From positions 1 to 16,947 of the forward strand of contig JASEIE010000034.1 of NCBI GenBank assembly GCA_030024065.1: 16,947 bases of DNA, read 5' to 3'. A program made the position numbers and the translations under genes. This DNA is from Thermodesulfobacteriota bacterium (GTDB taxonomy: Bacteria > Desulfobacterota > BSN033 > UBA1163). Every line of letters starts with the position of its first letter. Position 1 is the first letter of the stretch. Below the pieces are notes generated by a model. It saw nothing but the letters and a program-made list of their open reading frames with translations, was not told the origin of the DNA and searched no databases. Shown here one piece after another: positions 1 through 7,560 of the stretch.

Positions 1-1043
1 TGTTCGTAGAAGAAGTAGATCCTTTCCTTGAATCTAATGTGAAGGAAGTCTGGGCTGATTTGGCCCCAATCCTAGGGATCGGTCCTCGGGTTTTTTATGG
101 TAAGCGATCCGGTCACATTCCCAGCACTGGCGAACTTACCACTGATCGGGTCATAGAGGGGTTAAAAAAAGTATTGGACATGAAGTATGAATCCCGAGAC
201 GAGAGCTACGCCAAACGTGCTAAGGAGTTCAACAAAGAGTTTGTGTCCGAACGAGCTTTAGGCTTCTGCCCGGGTTGTTCTCATAGGGCATCATACTGGG
301 CCATTAAAAACGCCTTACGGCTTGATGACCGGGAAGGCTTTCTTACACCTGACATTGGCTGCTATGCCTTGGCGCGGACCGCGTCCGGGTTCTTCCTATC
401 CAAAACCGGGGGAGCCATGGGCTCAGGAACTGGTTTGGCCTGTGGATTCGGCAAACTTCAGCAGTTTGGGTTTGACCAATCGGTTATTTCTGTCTGCGGA
501 GATTCTACCTTTTTCCATGCGGCCATGCCTGCGCTGGTCAACGCTCAATACAATAAATCTAATTTCGTTATGTGCATCCTTGACAATAGCGCTACGGCAA
601 TGACTGGGTTTCAACCCCATCCCGGTGTAGGTACGAATGCCATGGGTGATCCTGCGCCCATTGTGGATATCGAGGCTGTTTGTCGCTCCTTTGGAGCCAA
701 GGTGGAAGTCAAAGATCCCTTCGATGTAAAGGGTACCATTGAAACAATTACTCGCCTCTTCCAATATCCAGATGGAGTGAAGGTACTTATCCTCAGGCGG
801 AAGTGTGCGCTTTTACGACAGAAGGATGAGAAGCCGCCTTATAAGATGCGCATTGATCCAGAGAAATGCGTTGGTCAAGATTGTGGTTGTAACCAGTTAT
901 GCACACGCATCTTTCGTTGTCCTGGGATCATCTGGGATATCGAGGCCAAGAAAGCAAAACTGGATGAAGTGATCTGTAACGGATGTGGGGTCTGTACTGA
1001 CGTCTGCCCCAACTCTGCTATTATCAGGGAGGAGGTATCATGA
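1..1043 (+). CDS. iorA: Indolepyruvate ferredoxin oxidoreductase, alpha subunit (3' part)
   Basis: The gene is cut by the left window edge: the reading frame is open from base 3 and the GTG at 39 is internal, not the start. IorA with IorB oxidatively decarboxylates aryl-2-oxoacids to acyl-CoA and reduces ferredoxin in the cytoplasm. Visible are the end of the pyruvate-oxidoreductase-like region (GKRSGHIP...GELT), then the thiamine-diphosphate domain with GDSTFFHA and the LDNSATAMTG metal/TPP motif, then a C-terminal 2x[4Fe-4S] ferredoxin domain. The second cluster motif is canonical (CNGCGVCTDVCP). The first is expanded, reading CVGQDCGCNQLC followed by RCP, with more cysteines than the usual CxxCxxC. 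The stop overlaps the iorB start (ATGA), implying translational coupling. Family assignment is firm. The substrate (indolepyruvate, phenylpyruvate or another aryl/acyl 2-oxoacid) is not certain. Confidence 0.95.
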   Translation, partial: FVEEVDPFLESNVKEVWADLAPILGIGPRVFYGKRSGHIPSTGELTTDRVIEGLKKVLDMKYESRDESYAKRAKEFNKEFVSERALGFCPGCSHRASYWAIKNALRLDDREGFLTPDIGCYALARTASGFFLSKTGGAMGSGTGLACGFGKLQQFGFDQSVISVCGDSTFFHAAMPALVNAQYNKSNFVMCILDNSATAMTGFQPHPGVGTNAMGDPAPIVDIEAVCRSFGAKVEVKDPFDVKGTIETITRLFQYPDGVKVLILRRKCALLRQKDEKPPYKMRIDPEKCVGQDCGCNQLCTRIFRCPGIIWDIEAKKAKLDEVICNGCGVCTDVCPNSAIIREEVS

Positions 1044-1663
1044 TGAGTTTAAAAAAGGATCCGTTAAATTTAATTATTACCGGGGTGGGTGGGCAAGGAA
1101 ATGTATTGGCCTCCCAGCTTATTGGAAATGCCCTCGTAACCAAAGATTATTTTGTCACGATTGGGGAGACTTATGGTGCTTCCCAGAGAGGCGGGCCAGT
1201 CATGAGCCATCTGCGCATCTCCGAGAAGACCCAACCTGCCCCACTTATCCCTGAAGGGAAAAGTGATGTCATCTTAGGGCTTGAACCAATGGAGACCATA
1301 CGGGTTATTGTGCCCTACGGAAACCCATCGATTCTAGTGGTGACCAACACTCGCCCCATCTATCCGTTAGATGTTACTGTGGGAAATGCAAAGTACCCCA
1401 GTGAGGAGGCTTTTCATTCCGTGATCACTGAACTCTCCCAGAAGGCCTTCTTCGTAGATGCCACAGAGATGGCGATGGGTTTGGGCGCTCCTATTCTTGC
1501 AAATATTATCATGGTGGGAGCACTGGTGGCCCTGAAGATTCTTCCATTAACCAAAGAGGACATTATAGGGGTTCTTCAACAAACCTTCTCAACACAGAAG
1601 CTTGAAATCAATTTGCAAGCCCTGCAGATGGGTATAGATGCCATTAGAGCGACAGAAGCTTAA
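1040..1663 (+). CDS. iorB: Indolepyruvate ferredoxin oxidoreductase, beta subunit
   Basis: A 207-residue protein of the pyruvate ferredoxin/flavodoxin oxidoreductase gamma-type domain, the normal length for IorB. The N-terminus shows the family glycine motif ITGVGGQGNVLASQLIG, followed by GETYGASQRGGPVMSHLRI, both typical of IorB. It forms the heteromer with IorA and contributes the CoA/2-oxoacid-side domain. The start is the ATG at 1040, which overlaps the iorA stop and follows a GGGAGGAGG ribosome binding site; an ATG at 1043 is an alternative. The next gene begins 24 bases after the stop, so the pair is probably co-transcribed with the flavoprotein and etf genes. Confidence 0.94.
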   Translation: MMSLKKDPLNLIITGVGGQGNVLASQLIGNALVTKDYFVTIGETYGASQRGGPVMSHLRISEKTQPAPLIPEGKSDVILGLEPMETIRVIVPYGNPSILVVTNTRPIYPLDVTVGNAKYPSEEAFHSVITELSQKAFFVDATEMAMGLGAPILANIIMVGALVALKILPLTKEDIIGVLQQTFSTQKLEINLQALQMGIDAIRATEA

Positions 1664-1686
1664 AAATGATATAAGGGGGACTCGAA

Positions 1687-3165
1687 ATGGATGTGAAGAA
1701 AAAGGTAGATTGTGATGTTGTCATCGTTGGAGGAGGAAACGCAGGGATGCTCGCTGCCATTGCAGCTAAGAACCGCGGGGCCAAAGTTCTTTTGATTGAA
1801 AAATCGCCCAGAAAGTCAAGAGGGGGAAACAGCCGATTTACAGATGCACTCTTTAGGATCCCCTCAGAGAGGGGGACGAAGGATTACGAACTCCTCGTAA
1901 AGGGAGGGAACGTGCCGAAAGAAGAAGTGGACATCGAACCTTATACGAAAGACCATTTTTATAACGACCTGATGAGATTGTCAGGGGGACTCGCAGAAAA
2001 AAGATTTGCAGAAATTGTGGTGAATGGAGCGATCGAGGCTGTCACATGGATGAAAGAACAGGGTTTAAAATGGGATATCTGGGCTGGACATATGTCTAAA
2101 AGAGGAAACCGTCTTTTCCTCCCTGCTGGGCAACTAGCTCTCCAGGCCTCGGGTGCGGGGGAAGGCCTGGTGGAAATGCTTTACGGGATCGTTGAAAAAA
2201 AGGGGGGCGAAGTCCTCTATGAGACGATCGCACGTAAGCTGGTCATGAATGCCGACGGCAGGATATGCGGCGTGGTAGCCATGGGAACCGATGGATTGAT
2301 TCAGATAGATGCGAGAAGCGTTATTTTAGCTTGTGGAGGATTTCAGGCCAATCCTGCATGGAGGAGGCGTTATCTGGGCGAAAATTGGGATCTCGTGAAG
2401 CTTCGGGGGACACGTTATAATACGGGTGATGGAATACAAATGGCTGAAGAGGTCGGCGCCCATTTTATCGGTCATTGGGGAGGATGTCATGCTTCCGTCG
2501 TGAGTGAAGACTCCCCAATGGTTGAGGCAGGAGCCGCTGCCTCTATGCGTTATTCTTATCCGTTTTCCATCATGGTCAACCGTAATGGGGAACGTTTTGC
2601 CGATGAAGGGGAAAATTTTGTATTTTATACCTATGCCAAGTTTGGGAAAGAAACCTTAAAACAACCTGGTTCAATCGCCTTCCAGATATTTGATTCGAAA
2701 GTGATTCCTATCTTAACGGCTGATTATAAGGATGCGGTCCGGGTAGAGAGTCAATCGCTCAAGGAGTTAGCAGAGGAATTCGACATCAACGTAGAACCGT
2801 TTTTAAAAACGGTCAAGGAATATAACGACGCAGTCGTTCCTGATGAACGGCCATTGACACCGTTTGAGCGTGATGGCCGCCGGACCAAAGGCTTAAAAAT
2901 CGATAAAACGAACTGGGCCCTCAAGATCGATTCTCCTCCCTATCGCGGTTATGCAGTGGTCTGTGGACTAACGATGTCCTATGGCGGCCTGAAAACGAAT
3001 GATCAAGGCCAGGTTTTAGATACCGGTGATCGCCCCATCAAAGGGCTTTATGCCGTCGGAGAAATAACCGGTGGACTTTTTTTCCATAATTACCCTGGAG
3101 GGGCTGGTCTCACAAAGGGTGCCGTCCTGGGGAAAATTGCCGGTGAAACAGCGGCAAAGATTTAA
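1687..3165 (+). CDS. FAD-dependent fumarate reductase/tricarballylate dehydrogenase-like flavoprotein
   Basis: A 492-residue FAD_binding_2 family flavoprotein. The ADP-binding Rossmann motif VVIVGGGNAGMLAAIAA lies at residues 11-27, with the acidic ribose contact in LLIEK, and RGGNSRFTDA follows as in tricarballylate dehydrogenase (TcuA)-like and soluble fumarate-reductase-like enzymes. A second FAD segment is ILACGGFQANP. The C-terminus has GLYAVGEITGG and HNYPGGAGLTKGAVLG (about 467-482), the TcuA-like form rather than the HGANRLGGN form of succinate dehydrogenases. There is no signal peptide, heme domain or FMN-binding domain, so it needs an external electron partner; the adjacent etfB and etfA are the obvious candidates. 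AAGGGGGA precedes the ATG. Substrate class (alpha,beta-desaturation or reduction of a polycarboxylate or cyclic ketone) is inferred; family is secure. Confidence 0.88.
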   Translation: MDVKKKVDCDVVIVGGGNAGMLAAIAAKNRGAKVLLIEKSPRKSRGGNSRFTDALFRIPSERGTKDYELLVKGGNVPKEEVDIEPYTKDHFYNDLMRLSGGLAEKRFAEIVVNGAIEAVTWMKEQGLKWDIWAGHMSKRGNRLFLPAGQLALQASGAGEGLVEMLYGIVEKKGGEVLYETIARKLVMNADGRICGVVAMGTDGLIQIDARSVILACGGFQANPAWRRRYLGENWDLVKLRGTRYNTGDGIQMAEEVGAHFIGHWGGCHASVVSEDSPMVEAGAAASMRYSYPFSIMVNRNGERFADEGENFVFYTYAKFGKETLKQPGSIAFQIFDSKVIPILTADYKDAVRVESQSLKELAEEFDINVEPFLKTVKEYNDAVVPDERPLTPFERDGRRTKGLKIDKTNWALKIDSPPYRGYAVVCGLTMSYGGLKTNDQGQVLDTGDRPIKGLYAVGEITGGLFFHNYPGGAGLTKGAVLGKIAGETAAKI

Positions 3166-3193
3166 CCCTACCTTTAGGGAGAAGTGTTGAATC

Positions 3194-3964
3194 ATGCGGG
3201 TCGCAGTCTGCTGCAAAGGTGTTCCAGTTGATCTTCCGTTGGAGTCTGTTTCTGTCGTTAACGGGGATGTCCATTTTAAGGGTGTAGATTTTTACATCAA
3301 CGAGTATGACGCCTATGCTGTTGAGGCGGCTTTATACCTAAAAAATACCTATAAAGCAGAGACGGTTGCTTTGACCCTGGGTCCTCTAAGAGTCCAGGAG
3401 GTGCTTTATATTGCCTTGGCCAAAGGGATCGACCAGGTGTTCAGGATTGAGGGAGAAACCAATCGCTCTGAATTGATTGCCAGTGGTTTAATCCCTGCCC
3501 TAAAGGCGATCAATCCTCAACTCATTTTGGCGGGGGCTCAGTCGGAGGATTGGATGAGTGGGGAAGTGGGTGTCTATCTTTCCATGGCCCTCGATATGGG
3601 ATTAGCCTTTGGGGTGATCGAGATCTGTGAGTTGAAAGAGACACACGTACGCATTAAGAAAGAGGTTGGGAGTGGAAGAAAGGAAGAAGTTATTTTGAAA
3701 TTACCTGCCATTCTCTGTGTGCAGTCAGGGATTCAACCCCTTCGTTATCTGTCCGCTATGAAGCGGCAGAAGGCAAGAAACAATCCAATAAAATTATGGG
3801 GGTCACTCAATATAGAAGAAGCAAAACACGCCCTCTCTGGCATGACAGCCTATGAGATCAGGGAAGTTTCTCCCCCCTCCCAAGAGGGACATGCAGAAAT
3901 GATTACAGGGGATCGATCGGAAATGGCAGCAAAATTAATAGAGATCATTTCCAGCAGGGTTTAG
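3194..3964 (+). CDS. etfB: Electron transfer flavoprotein, beta subunit
   Basis: A 256-residue EtfB, the usual length. It starts MRVAVCCKGVPVD and contains the family motif NEYDAYAVEAAL and the nucleotide-binding segment ILAGAQSEDWMSGEVGVYL, equivalent to the Q-x-D-x-x-(T/S)G-x-VG motif that holds AMP, or a second FAD in bifurcating ETFs. The C-terminal LPAILCVQSGIQPLRYLSAMKRQK is the conserved region ahead of the recognition loop that docks partner dehydrogenases. With EtfA it forms a soluble heterodimer carrying electrons between flavin dehydrogenases and the quinone or ferredoxin pool. It begins 28 bases after the flavoprotein stop with a GGGAG ribosome binding site, so the flavoprotein is the likely partner. 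Bifurcating or classical type cannot be decided by eye. Confidence 0.95.
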   Translation: MRVAVCCKGVPVDLPLESVSVVNGDVHFKGVDFYINEYDAYAVEAALYLKNTYKAETVALTLGPLRVQEVLYIALAKGIDQVFRIEGETNRSELIASGLIPALKAINPQLILAGAQSEDWMSGEVGVYLSMALDMGLAFGVIEICELKETHVRIKKEVGSGRKEEVILKLPAILCVQSGIQPLRYLSAMKRQKARNNPIKLWGSLNIEEAKHALSGMTAYEIREVSPPSQEGHAEMITGDRSEMAAKLIEIISSRV

Positions 3965-3990
3965 AAACGATTCTGGGGTTAAAAAGTGTT

Positions 3991-4980
3991 ATGGAAACTT
4001 TCATTTACATAGAGCCTTCAGGCGAAGGAATCGATTCAATCGTAAAACAGATGGCAATAAAAATCGGCAGGATTTCCCCTGAGCTTCGTGGGCCTCTAAA
4101 AGGAATCTGTATCGGAAATCATTTAAAGGGTAAAGAAACTCAACTTAAAGGGTTAGTGGATGAACTGATGATGGTCGAGGTTCCTCCTGGGATTGAATCC
4201 AATACCGAAGTGATTTCAAAAATATTAACAGATCTTGTGAAGGAGAATGGTCCGGGGATACTTTTCCTTGGCTTTACATTTCAGGGGATGGAGCTTGGCC
4301 CTGCGGTAGGATGGCGTTTACAGGTCCCCGTGATTACGAATTGTTCTGCCTTTGAATGGAACAAGGGTGAGGCCTATGTCACGAGACCCATTCATGGAGG
4401 AAAATTGTTAATTTCGTCCACAGTCAATCTTGAGCGTGGAGCAGTATTCAGTGTTCAAAAAGGAGCTTGGAAAGAAGATGGGGGATCGGTGGGGATGAAT
4501 CCTGTTTCAATAAAGCCTCTTTCCTGGAGAGACTCATGGGTTGCCGAAAAGACCGAAGTGGTAGGGATCAGTGAGGCGACTTTAGAAGGGGAAGAGGATA
4601 TTACGAAAGCCCAAGTTTTGGTTTCGGTCGGTCGGGGATTGGGAGATCCTGAGAATCTACCCATTGTAAAGGAATTAGCGGATAAACTGGGAGCGATGAT
4701 TTCCTCTTCCCGTCCGGTGGTGGATCTGGGGTGGCTGCCTGCAAGCCGTCAGGTGGGTATTTCTGGCAGGACGGTTGGGCCTGTGATTTATCTTGCGTTA
4801 GGAATCTCCGGTCAGGCGAATCACCTTGCGGGAATCAGTCCGTCAACAACGATCATCGCTATAAACAAGGACCCGTCAGCCCCGATTTTCAACGCGGCCA
4901 AGTACGGGATTGTGGATGATCTTCTTCAATTTGTTCCAGAATTTCTTCAAAAGATAAAACAAAAAAAGTCGAACGCATAA
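3991..4980 (+). CDS. etfA: Electron transfer flavoprotein, alpha subunit
   Basis: A 329-residue EtfA of typical length. The N-terminal half is the variable ETF domain. The C-terminal half holds the FAD-binding domain: VSVGRGLGDPENLP, SSSRPVVDLGWLPASRQVG, ISGRTVGPVIYLALGISGQA, then NHLAG, IIAINKDPSAPIF and YGIVDD. The flavin-contacting His of the usual GISGAxQH is kept, here as GISGQANH, and the usual QVGQTG reads QVGISG. No N-terminal ferredoxin-like extension is present. The ATG at 3991 follows only a weak GGGG purine run about 14 bases upstream, 26 bases after etfB. It is the last gene of the left cluster; the next gene lies 671 bases away behind its own promoter. Confidence 0.95.
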   Translation: METFIYIEPSGEGIDSIVKQMAIKIGRISPELRGPLKGICIGNHLKGKETQLKGLVDELMMVEVPPGIESNTEVISKILTDLVKENGPGILFLGFTFQGMELGPAVGWRLQVPVITNCSAFEWNKGEAYVTRPIHGGKLLISSTVNLERGAVFSVQKGAWKEDGGSVGMNPVSIKPLSWRDSWVAEKTEVVGISEATLEGEEDITKAQVLVSVGRGLGDPENLPIVKELADKLGAMISSSRPVVDLGWLPASRQVGISGRTVGPVIYLALGISGQANHLAGISPSTTIIAINKDPSAPIFNAAKYGIVDDLLQFVPEFLQKIKQKKSNA

Positions 4981-5430
4981 CGGATTGATCAACAGATCAT
5001 AGAAAAGATGGGTCAACCGGATGACTGGGAAGAAAATCCTATCCCTCTATGTCGGCTTGTGGCTGAGAGGCTAACCTACGGCTCTGCGGGGGACTGATGG
5101 TGCAACTCCACCGGTCCACCCGGCGTGCCATTACACTTCCCTTACCTTTTCTTCTTTTCCAAAGCTTCACCCGCTTCCCAAACACTGATAGTCGTTTCCC
5201 GCTCAACCTCATGCTAACCTGAATCATTTGCCACAATTTCATGCACCCGATTGGAAGACCACCATTTTCATTCAGTATACTCCCCTTGTTCCTCATCTCC
5301 CAAACTATACTAACCATGCCGAAACTTTCGCCCCTTCTTCTCTTGTGGCGGAATTTCAATAACAGGACCTCACGTTCTGCCATAAGAAATAGGGGTAGGA
5401 ATACTTTTTGAAGTCAATGGGTTAAGAGGT
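4981..5430. other. Intergenic region without a convincing gene, containing imperfect inverted repeats
   Basis: No frame here looks like a functional protein. The longest open frame (5383 to 5039, minus strand, 114 residues) is very basic, lacks recognisable domains and has no good ribosome binding site. Structure is visible instead. CGGATTGATC at 4981-4990 pairs with GGTCAACCG at 5011-5019 with one bulged base. GGGGGAC at 5088-5094 pairs with GTCC-a-CCC at 5114-5121 and encloses GGTG/CACC (5099-5102 and 5109-5112). AGAG at 5066-5069 pairs with CTCT at 5082-5085. These may be 3' UTR structure of the etf transcript, or the remnant of a mobile element or structured RNA. I could not match it to a named family. 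Confidence 0.4.
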
Positions 5431-5480
5431 GGTGTCGGGTTTTTTTAAAAAAGCTTGGCACCCCGTTTATTTTTTTGGTT
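5431..5480 (+). terminator. Possible rho-independent terminator of the etf transcript
   Basis: GGTGTC at 5431-5436 pairs with GGCACC at 5457-5462 (one G-U pair). An inner T7/A6 stem continues the hairpin, and a T-rich stretch follows at 5466-5477. The position, downstream of etfA and just upstream of a promoter, fits a transcript boundary. The long A/T inner stem and the CCCG before the T-run make it non-ideal. Confidence 0.4.
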
Positions 5481-5498
5481 TTATCCTATTTGATGACC

Positions 5499-5530
5499 TT
5501 GACGAAGGATATTTAAAGAATTAATATACT
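5499..5530 (+). promoter_or_regulatory. Putative sigma70-type promoter for the AOR operon
   Basis: TTGACG at 5499-5504 (5 of 6 to the -35 consensus) is followed, after exactly 17 bases, by TAATAT at 5522-5527. A better -10 match, TATACT at 5525-5530, has a 20-base spacing. Transcription would start around 5535 and leave a leader of roughly 115 bases before the ATG at 5652. It separates the AOR operon from the etf operon. Confidence 0.5.
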
Positions 5531-5608
5531 GCAATCCCAAGTATGGATAGCCGCCGAAGGTGCCAGAGAGATTCGCTTATCATCTTACGGGGTCTTAACA
5601 ATGACAAA

Positions 5609-5651
5609 AACGAGGTTTCGTTGACCTCACACTTTTTGAGGGGAGGTAATC
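5609..5651 (+). promoter_or_regulatory. 5' leader with alternative short hairpins overlapping the ribosome binding site
   Basis: Three overlapping pairings are possible in the last 45 leader bases: AACGA (5609-5613) with TCGTT (5618-5622); GAGGT (5612-5616) with ACCTC (5624-5628); and the same ACCTC with GAGGT at 5643-5647, which is the ribosome binding site. The ACCTC can therefore either hide the ribosome binding site or be taken up by the upstream copy. Stems are only 5 bp, so a chance origin is possible. Confidence 0.3.
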
Positions 5652-7511
5652 ATGACAGATAAAAAGCTTTGGGGGTACATGGGAAAGATTTTACGTGTCA
5701 ACTTAACCAACGGCTCAATTCAAGACGAGGCACTAAGCCCTGAAATGGCGGAGAGTTATCTGGGAGGCTCGGGTTTCGGTGTGGAATATCTATATCGCGA
5801 AGTACCTCCTGGAGTGACATGGGATGATCCGGAGAACCGCATCATTATGGCGTCCGGGCCGATGGGGGGGACACACCTTGCGGGTAGTGGAACCTTTTCT
5901 TTAGTCACGAAGGGACCCATGACTAACCTGGGTGTTAGCACTCAGGCTAATGGTTTTTGGGGAGCTTTCCTCAAGTTTGCAGGGTATGATGGGGTGGTCA
6001 TCCACGGGCAATCACCTCGGTGGGTTTACCTTCATATCGGGGACGGAAAAGTGGAGTTGCGGGATGCTTCGCCTATTCTTGGGAAAGACACATGGGAGAT
6101 GGAGGATGCTGTGCGCCAAGATCTCGGAGCAACCCAAAGGACGAGTGTTTTTGGAATCGGACCTTCGGGCGAGAATAAAGTTCGCTTTGCCGCAGTGGCT
6201 GGTGACAAAGGCCACTTTTGTTCAAAGAATGGTTGTGGATGTGTGATGGGATCTAAACGTCTCAAGGCCGTTGCTGTTACTTCCGGTCCACAGTCCGTTC
6301 CCGTTTACAAAAAGGAACTTCTTCGTGAGAAGGCAAATGCGTTGCTTGAGGCTGCGAAGAAAAACAAAGGAGGACAATTCTACAAGTGGGGAACGGGCGG
6401 CACATTTTCTTCCCACGCATTGGCCGGGAGCCTTCCCATTCGTAATTATACAACGAACCTTTTTCCTGAACACGAGAAGATGAATGCTGAGTATATCCGG
6501 ACCCACTTCGAACATCGTAATAAACCCTGCTGGGCCTGTGGGCTAGTTCACACAAAATTCATGAAGGTCACGGAGGGCCCCTATACAGGTTACGAGGGAG
6601 AGGAACCCGAGTATGAATGTATGGCCGCTTGGGGGCCAGTGATTGGAAATACGGATCCCGGGGCGATGGTGATGCTTTCGAATGTAACGGACAGACTGGG
6701 CCTGGATACGAACGAAGCGGGCTGGGTTATTGCTTGGGTTATGGAGTGCTACGAGAAGGGAATCTTCACCCAAAAAGATTTGGACGGCCTGGACATGCGT
6801 TGGGGAAATGTGGAGGCCACCAAAACGATGCTGGAGAAGATAACCAAACGAGAGGGAATCGGCAATCTCTTGGCTGAAGGGGTGAAGCGGGCTTCGGAAG
6901 AGATCGGAGGAGAGGCCCCCAAGATGGGAGTTTATACTCTGAGGGGCGCCACGCCCAGGGGGCATGACCACCGGGCCAGATGGGCTGAGATGTTGGAGAC
7001 TTGTGTCTCAGCTACCAGTACCATTCAATCTTCTTCGACCCTTACCTCACCCACTTATTTCGGTAGTCCCCCTGCCACCAATTCCTTCTCTCCATGGGAA
7101 GTCGCCGGGGCAAGCGCAAAGGTAGAGGGATGGTTTGTTTTCTTAGACACCTTGGGTGTTTGTCGTTTTATAACGATCGACCCTGGTTTGTCTATGGAAT
7201 GCGTGAATGCTGCAACGGGGAGAGATTTCACATTATCTGACGCATTAACGATGGGACGCCGGATTATCAACCAGCTACGAGTGTTCAATTTCCGGCATGG
7301 ACTGGATCCTGCTCTTGAGGCTCCTTCCCCCCGCTACGGCTCAACCCCAACTGACGGTCCAACTCAAGGGAAGTCTATTGGACCTTACTTCCAATGGATG
7401 AAAAGCTTCTATTTCGAGCTGATGGGGTGGGATCCAGCCACAGGGAGGCCTTTGCCTCACACCCTCAGATCTCTTGGTCTGGAGAAGCTCATTCCTGACC
7501 TGGAAACTTGA
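5652..7511 (+). CDS. Aldehyde ferredoxin oxidoreductase family W/Mo-pterin enzyme, BamB-like
   Basis: A 619-residue AOR-family protein. The N-terminal AOR domain (about 5-210) has GKILRVNLTNGSI, the pterin-binding GGSGFGVEYLY, SGTFSLVTKGPMTN and NGCGCVMGSKRLKAVAV. The middle domain carries the cubane motif as C293-x-x-C296-x-x-x-H300, with His where classical AORs have a third Cys; C485 (LGVCRF) is a candidate distal ligand. C323 in EEPEYEC falls at nearly the same residue number as the W-ligating Cys I recall for Geobacter BamB (Cys322), and H255 is present in the segment I associate with that active site. The enzyme binds a bis-pterin W or Mo and one [4Fe-4S] and exchanges electrons with ferredoxin or a partner subunit. 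No BamC-like subunit follows. GGGGAGGT precedes the ATG. Family is certain; the benzoyl-CoA-reductase-like role is inference. Confidence 0.92.
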   Translation: MTDKKLWGYMGKILRVNLTNGSIQDEALSPEMAESYLGGSGFGVEYLYREVPPGVTWDDPENRIIMASGPMGGTHLAGSGTFSLVTKGPMTNLGVSTQANGFWGAFLKFAGYDGVVIHGQSPRWVYLHIGDGKVELRDASPILGKDTWEMEDAVRQDLGATQRTSVFGIGPSGENKVRFAAVAGDKGHFCSKNGCGCVMGSKRLKAVAVTSGPQSVPVYKKELLREKANALLEAAKKNKGGQFYKWGTGGTFSSHALAGSLPIRNYTTNLFPEHEKMNAEYIRTHFEHRNKPCWACGLVHTKFMKVTEGPYTGYEGEEPEYECMAAWGPVIGNTDPGAMVMLSNVTDRLGLDTNEAGWVIAWVMECYEKGIFTQKDLDGLDMRWGNVEATKTMLEKITKREGIGNLLAEGVKRASEEIGGEAPKMGVYTLRGATPRGHDHRARWAEMLETCVSATSTIQSSSTLTSPTYFGSPPATNSFSPWEVAGASAKVEGWFVFLDTLGVCRFITIDPGLSMECVNAATGRDFTLSDALTMGRRIINQLRVFNFRHGLDPALEAPSPRYGSTPTDGPTQGKSIGPYFQWMKSFYFELMGWDPATGRPLPHTLRSLGLEKLIPDLET

Positions 7512-7531
7512 AAGGTCACTTAGAAAAGAAA

Positions 7532-7545
7532 ACCCTTTTTAGGGT
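7532..7545 (+). other. Small perfect hairpin between the AOR and MoaD-like genes
   Basis: ACCCT (7532-7536), a TTTT loop and AGGGT (7541-7545) form a 5-bp perfect stem in the 49-base gap. No T-run follows, so it is not a standard terminator. It might affect mRNA stability or processing between the two genes. Confidence 0.3.
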
Positions 7546-7560
7546 GTAACAGGCGTTAAT

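Noticed and set aside
5061..5085. GGCTGAGAGG resembles the CUGAGA of a TPP riboswitch
   Set aside because: The second conserved block (ACCUGAUCUGG-like) and the stem arrangement are absent, and no thiamine gene follows.
5039..5383. 114-residue open frame on the minus strand downstream of etfA
   Set aside because: Very basic, no domain or motif, no good ribosome binding site. Other frames of the same stretch are no better, so it is not called as a gene.
5548..5566. GCCGCCGAAGGTGCC resembles the core of the glycine riboswitch
   Set aside because: Only the short CCGCCGAAGG core matches. The flanking GGAGAG-type and CUCAGG-type conserved blocks and the paired stems are missing, and the downstream gene is unrelated to glycine.
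6012..6971. Several overlapping minus-strand frames inside the AOR gene
   Set aside because: All are antisense to a strongly conserved coding sequence and lack family motifs or start signals.
5652..7511. Complete class II benzoyl-CoA reductase (bam) cluster
   Set aside because: Only a BamB-like catalytic subunit is present; no BamC ferredoxin-like, BamD, BamE or selenocysteine-type BamF subunit is seen in the window.
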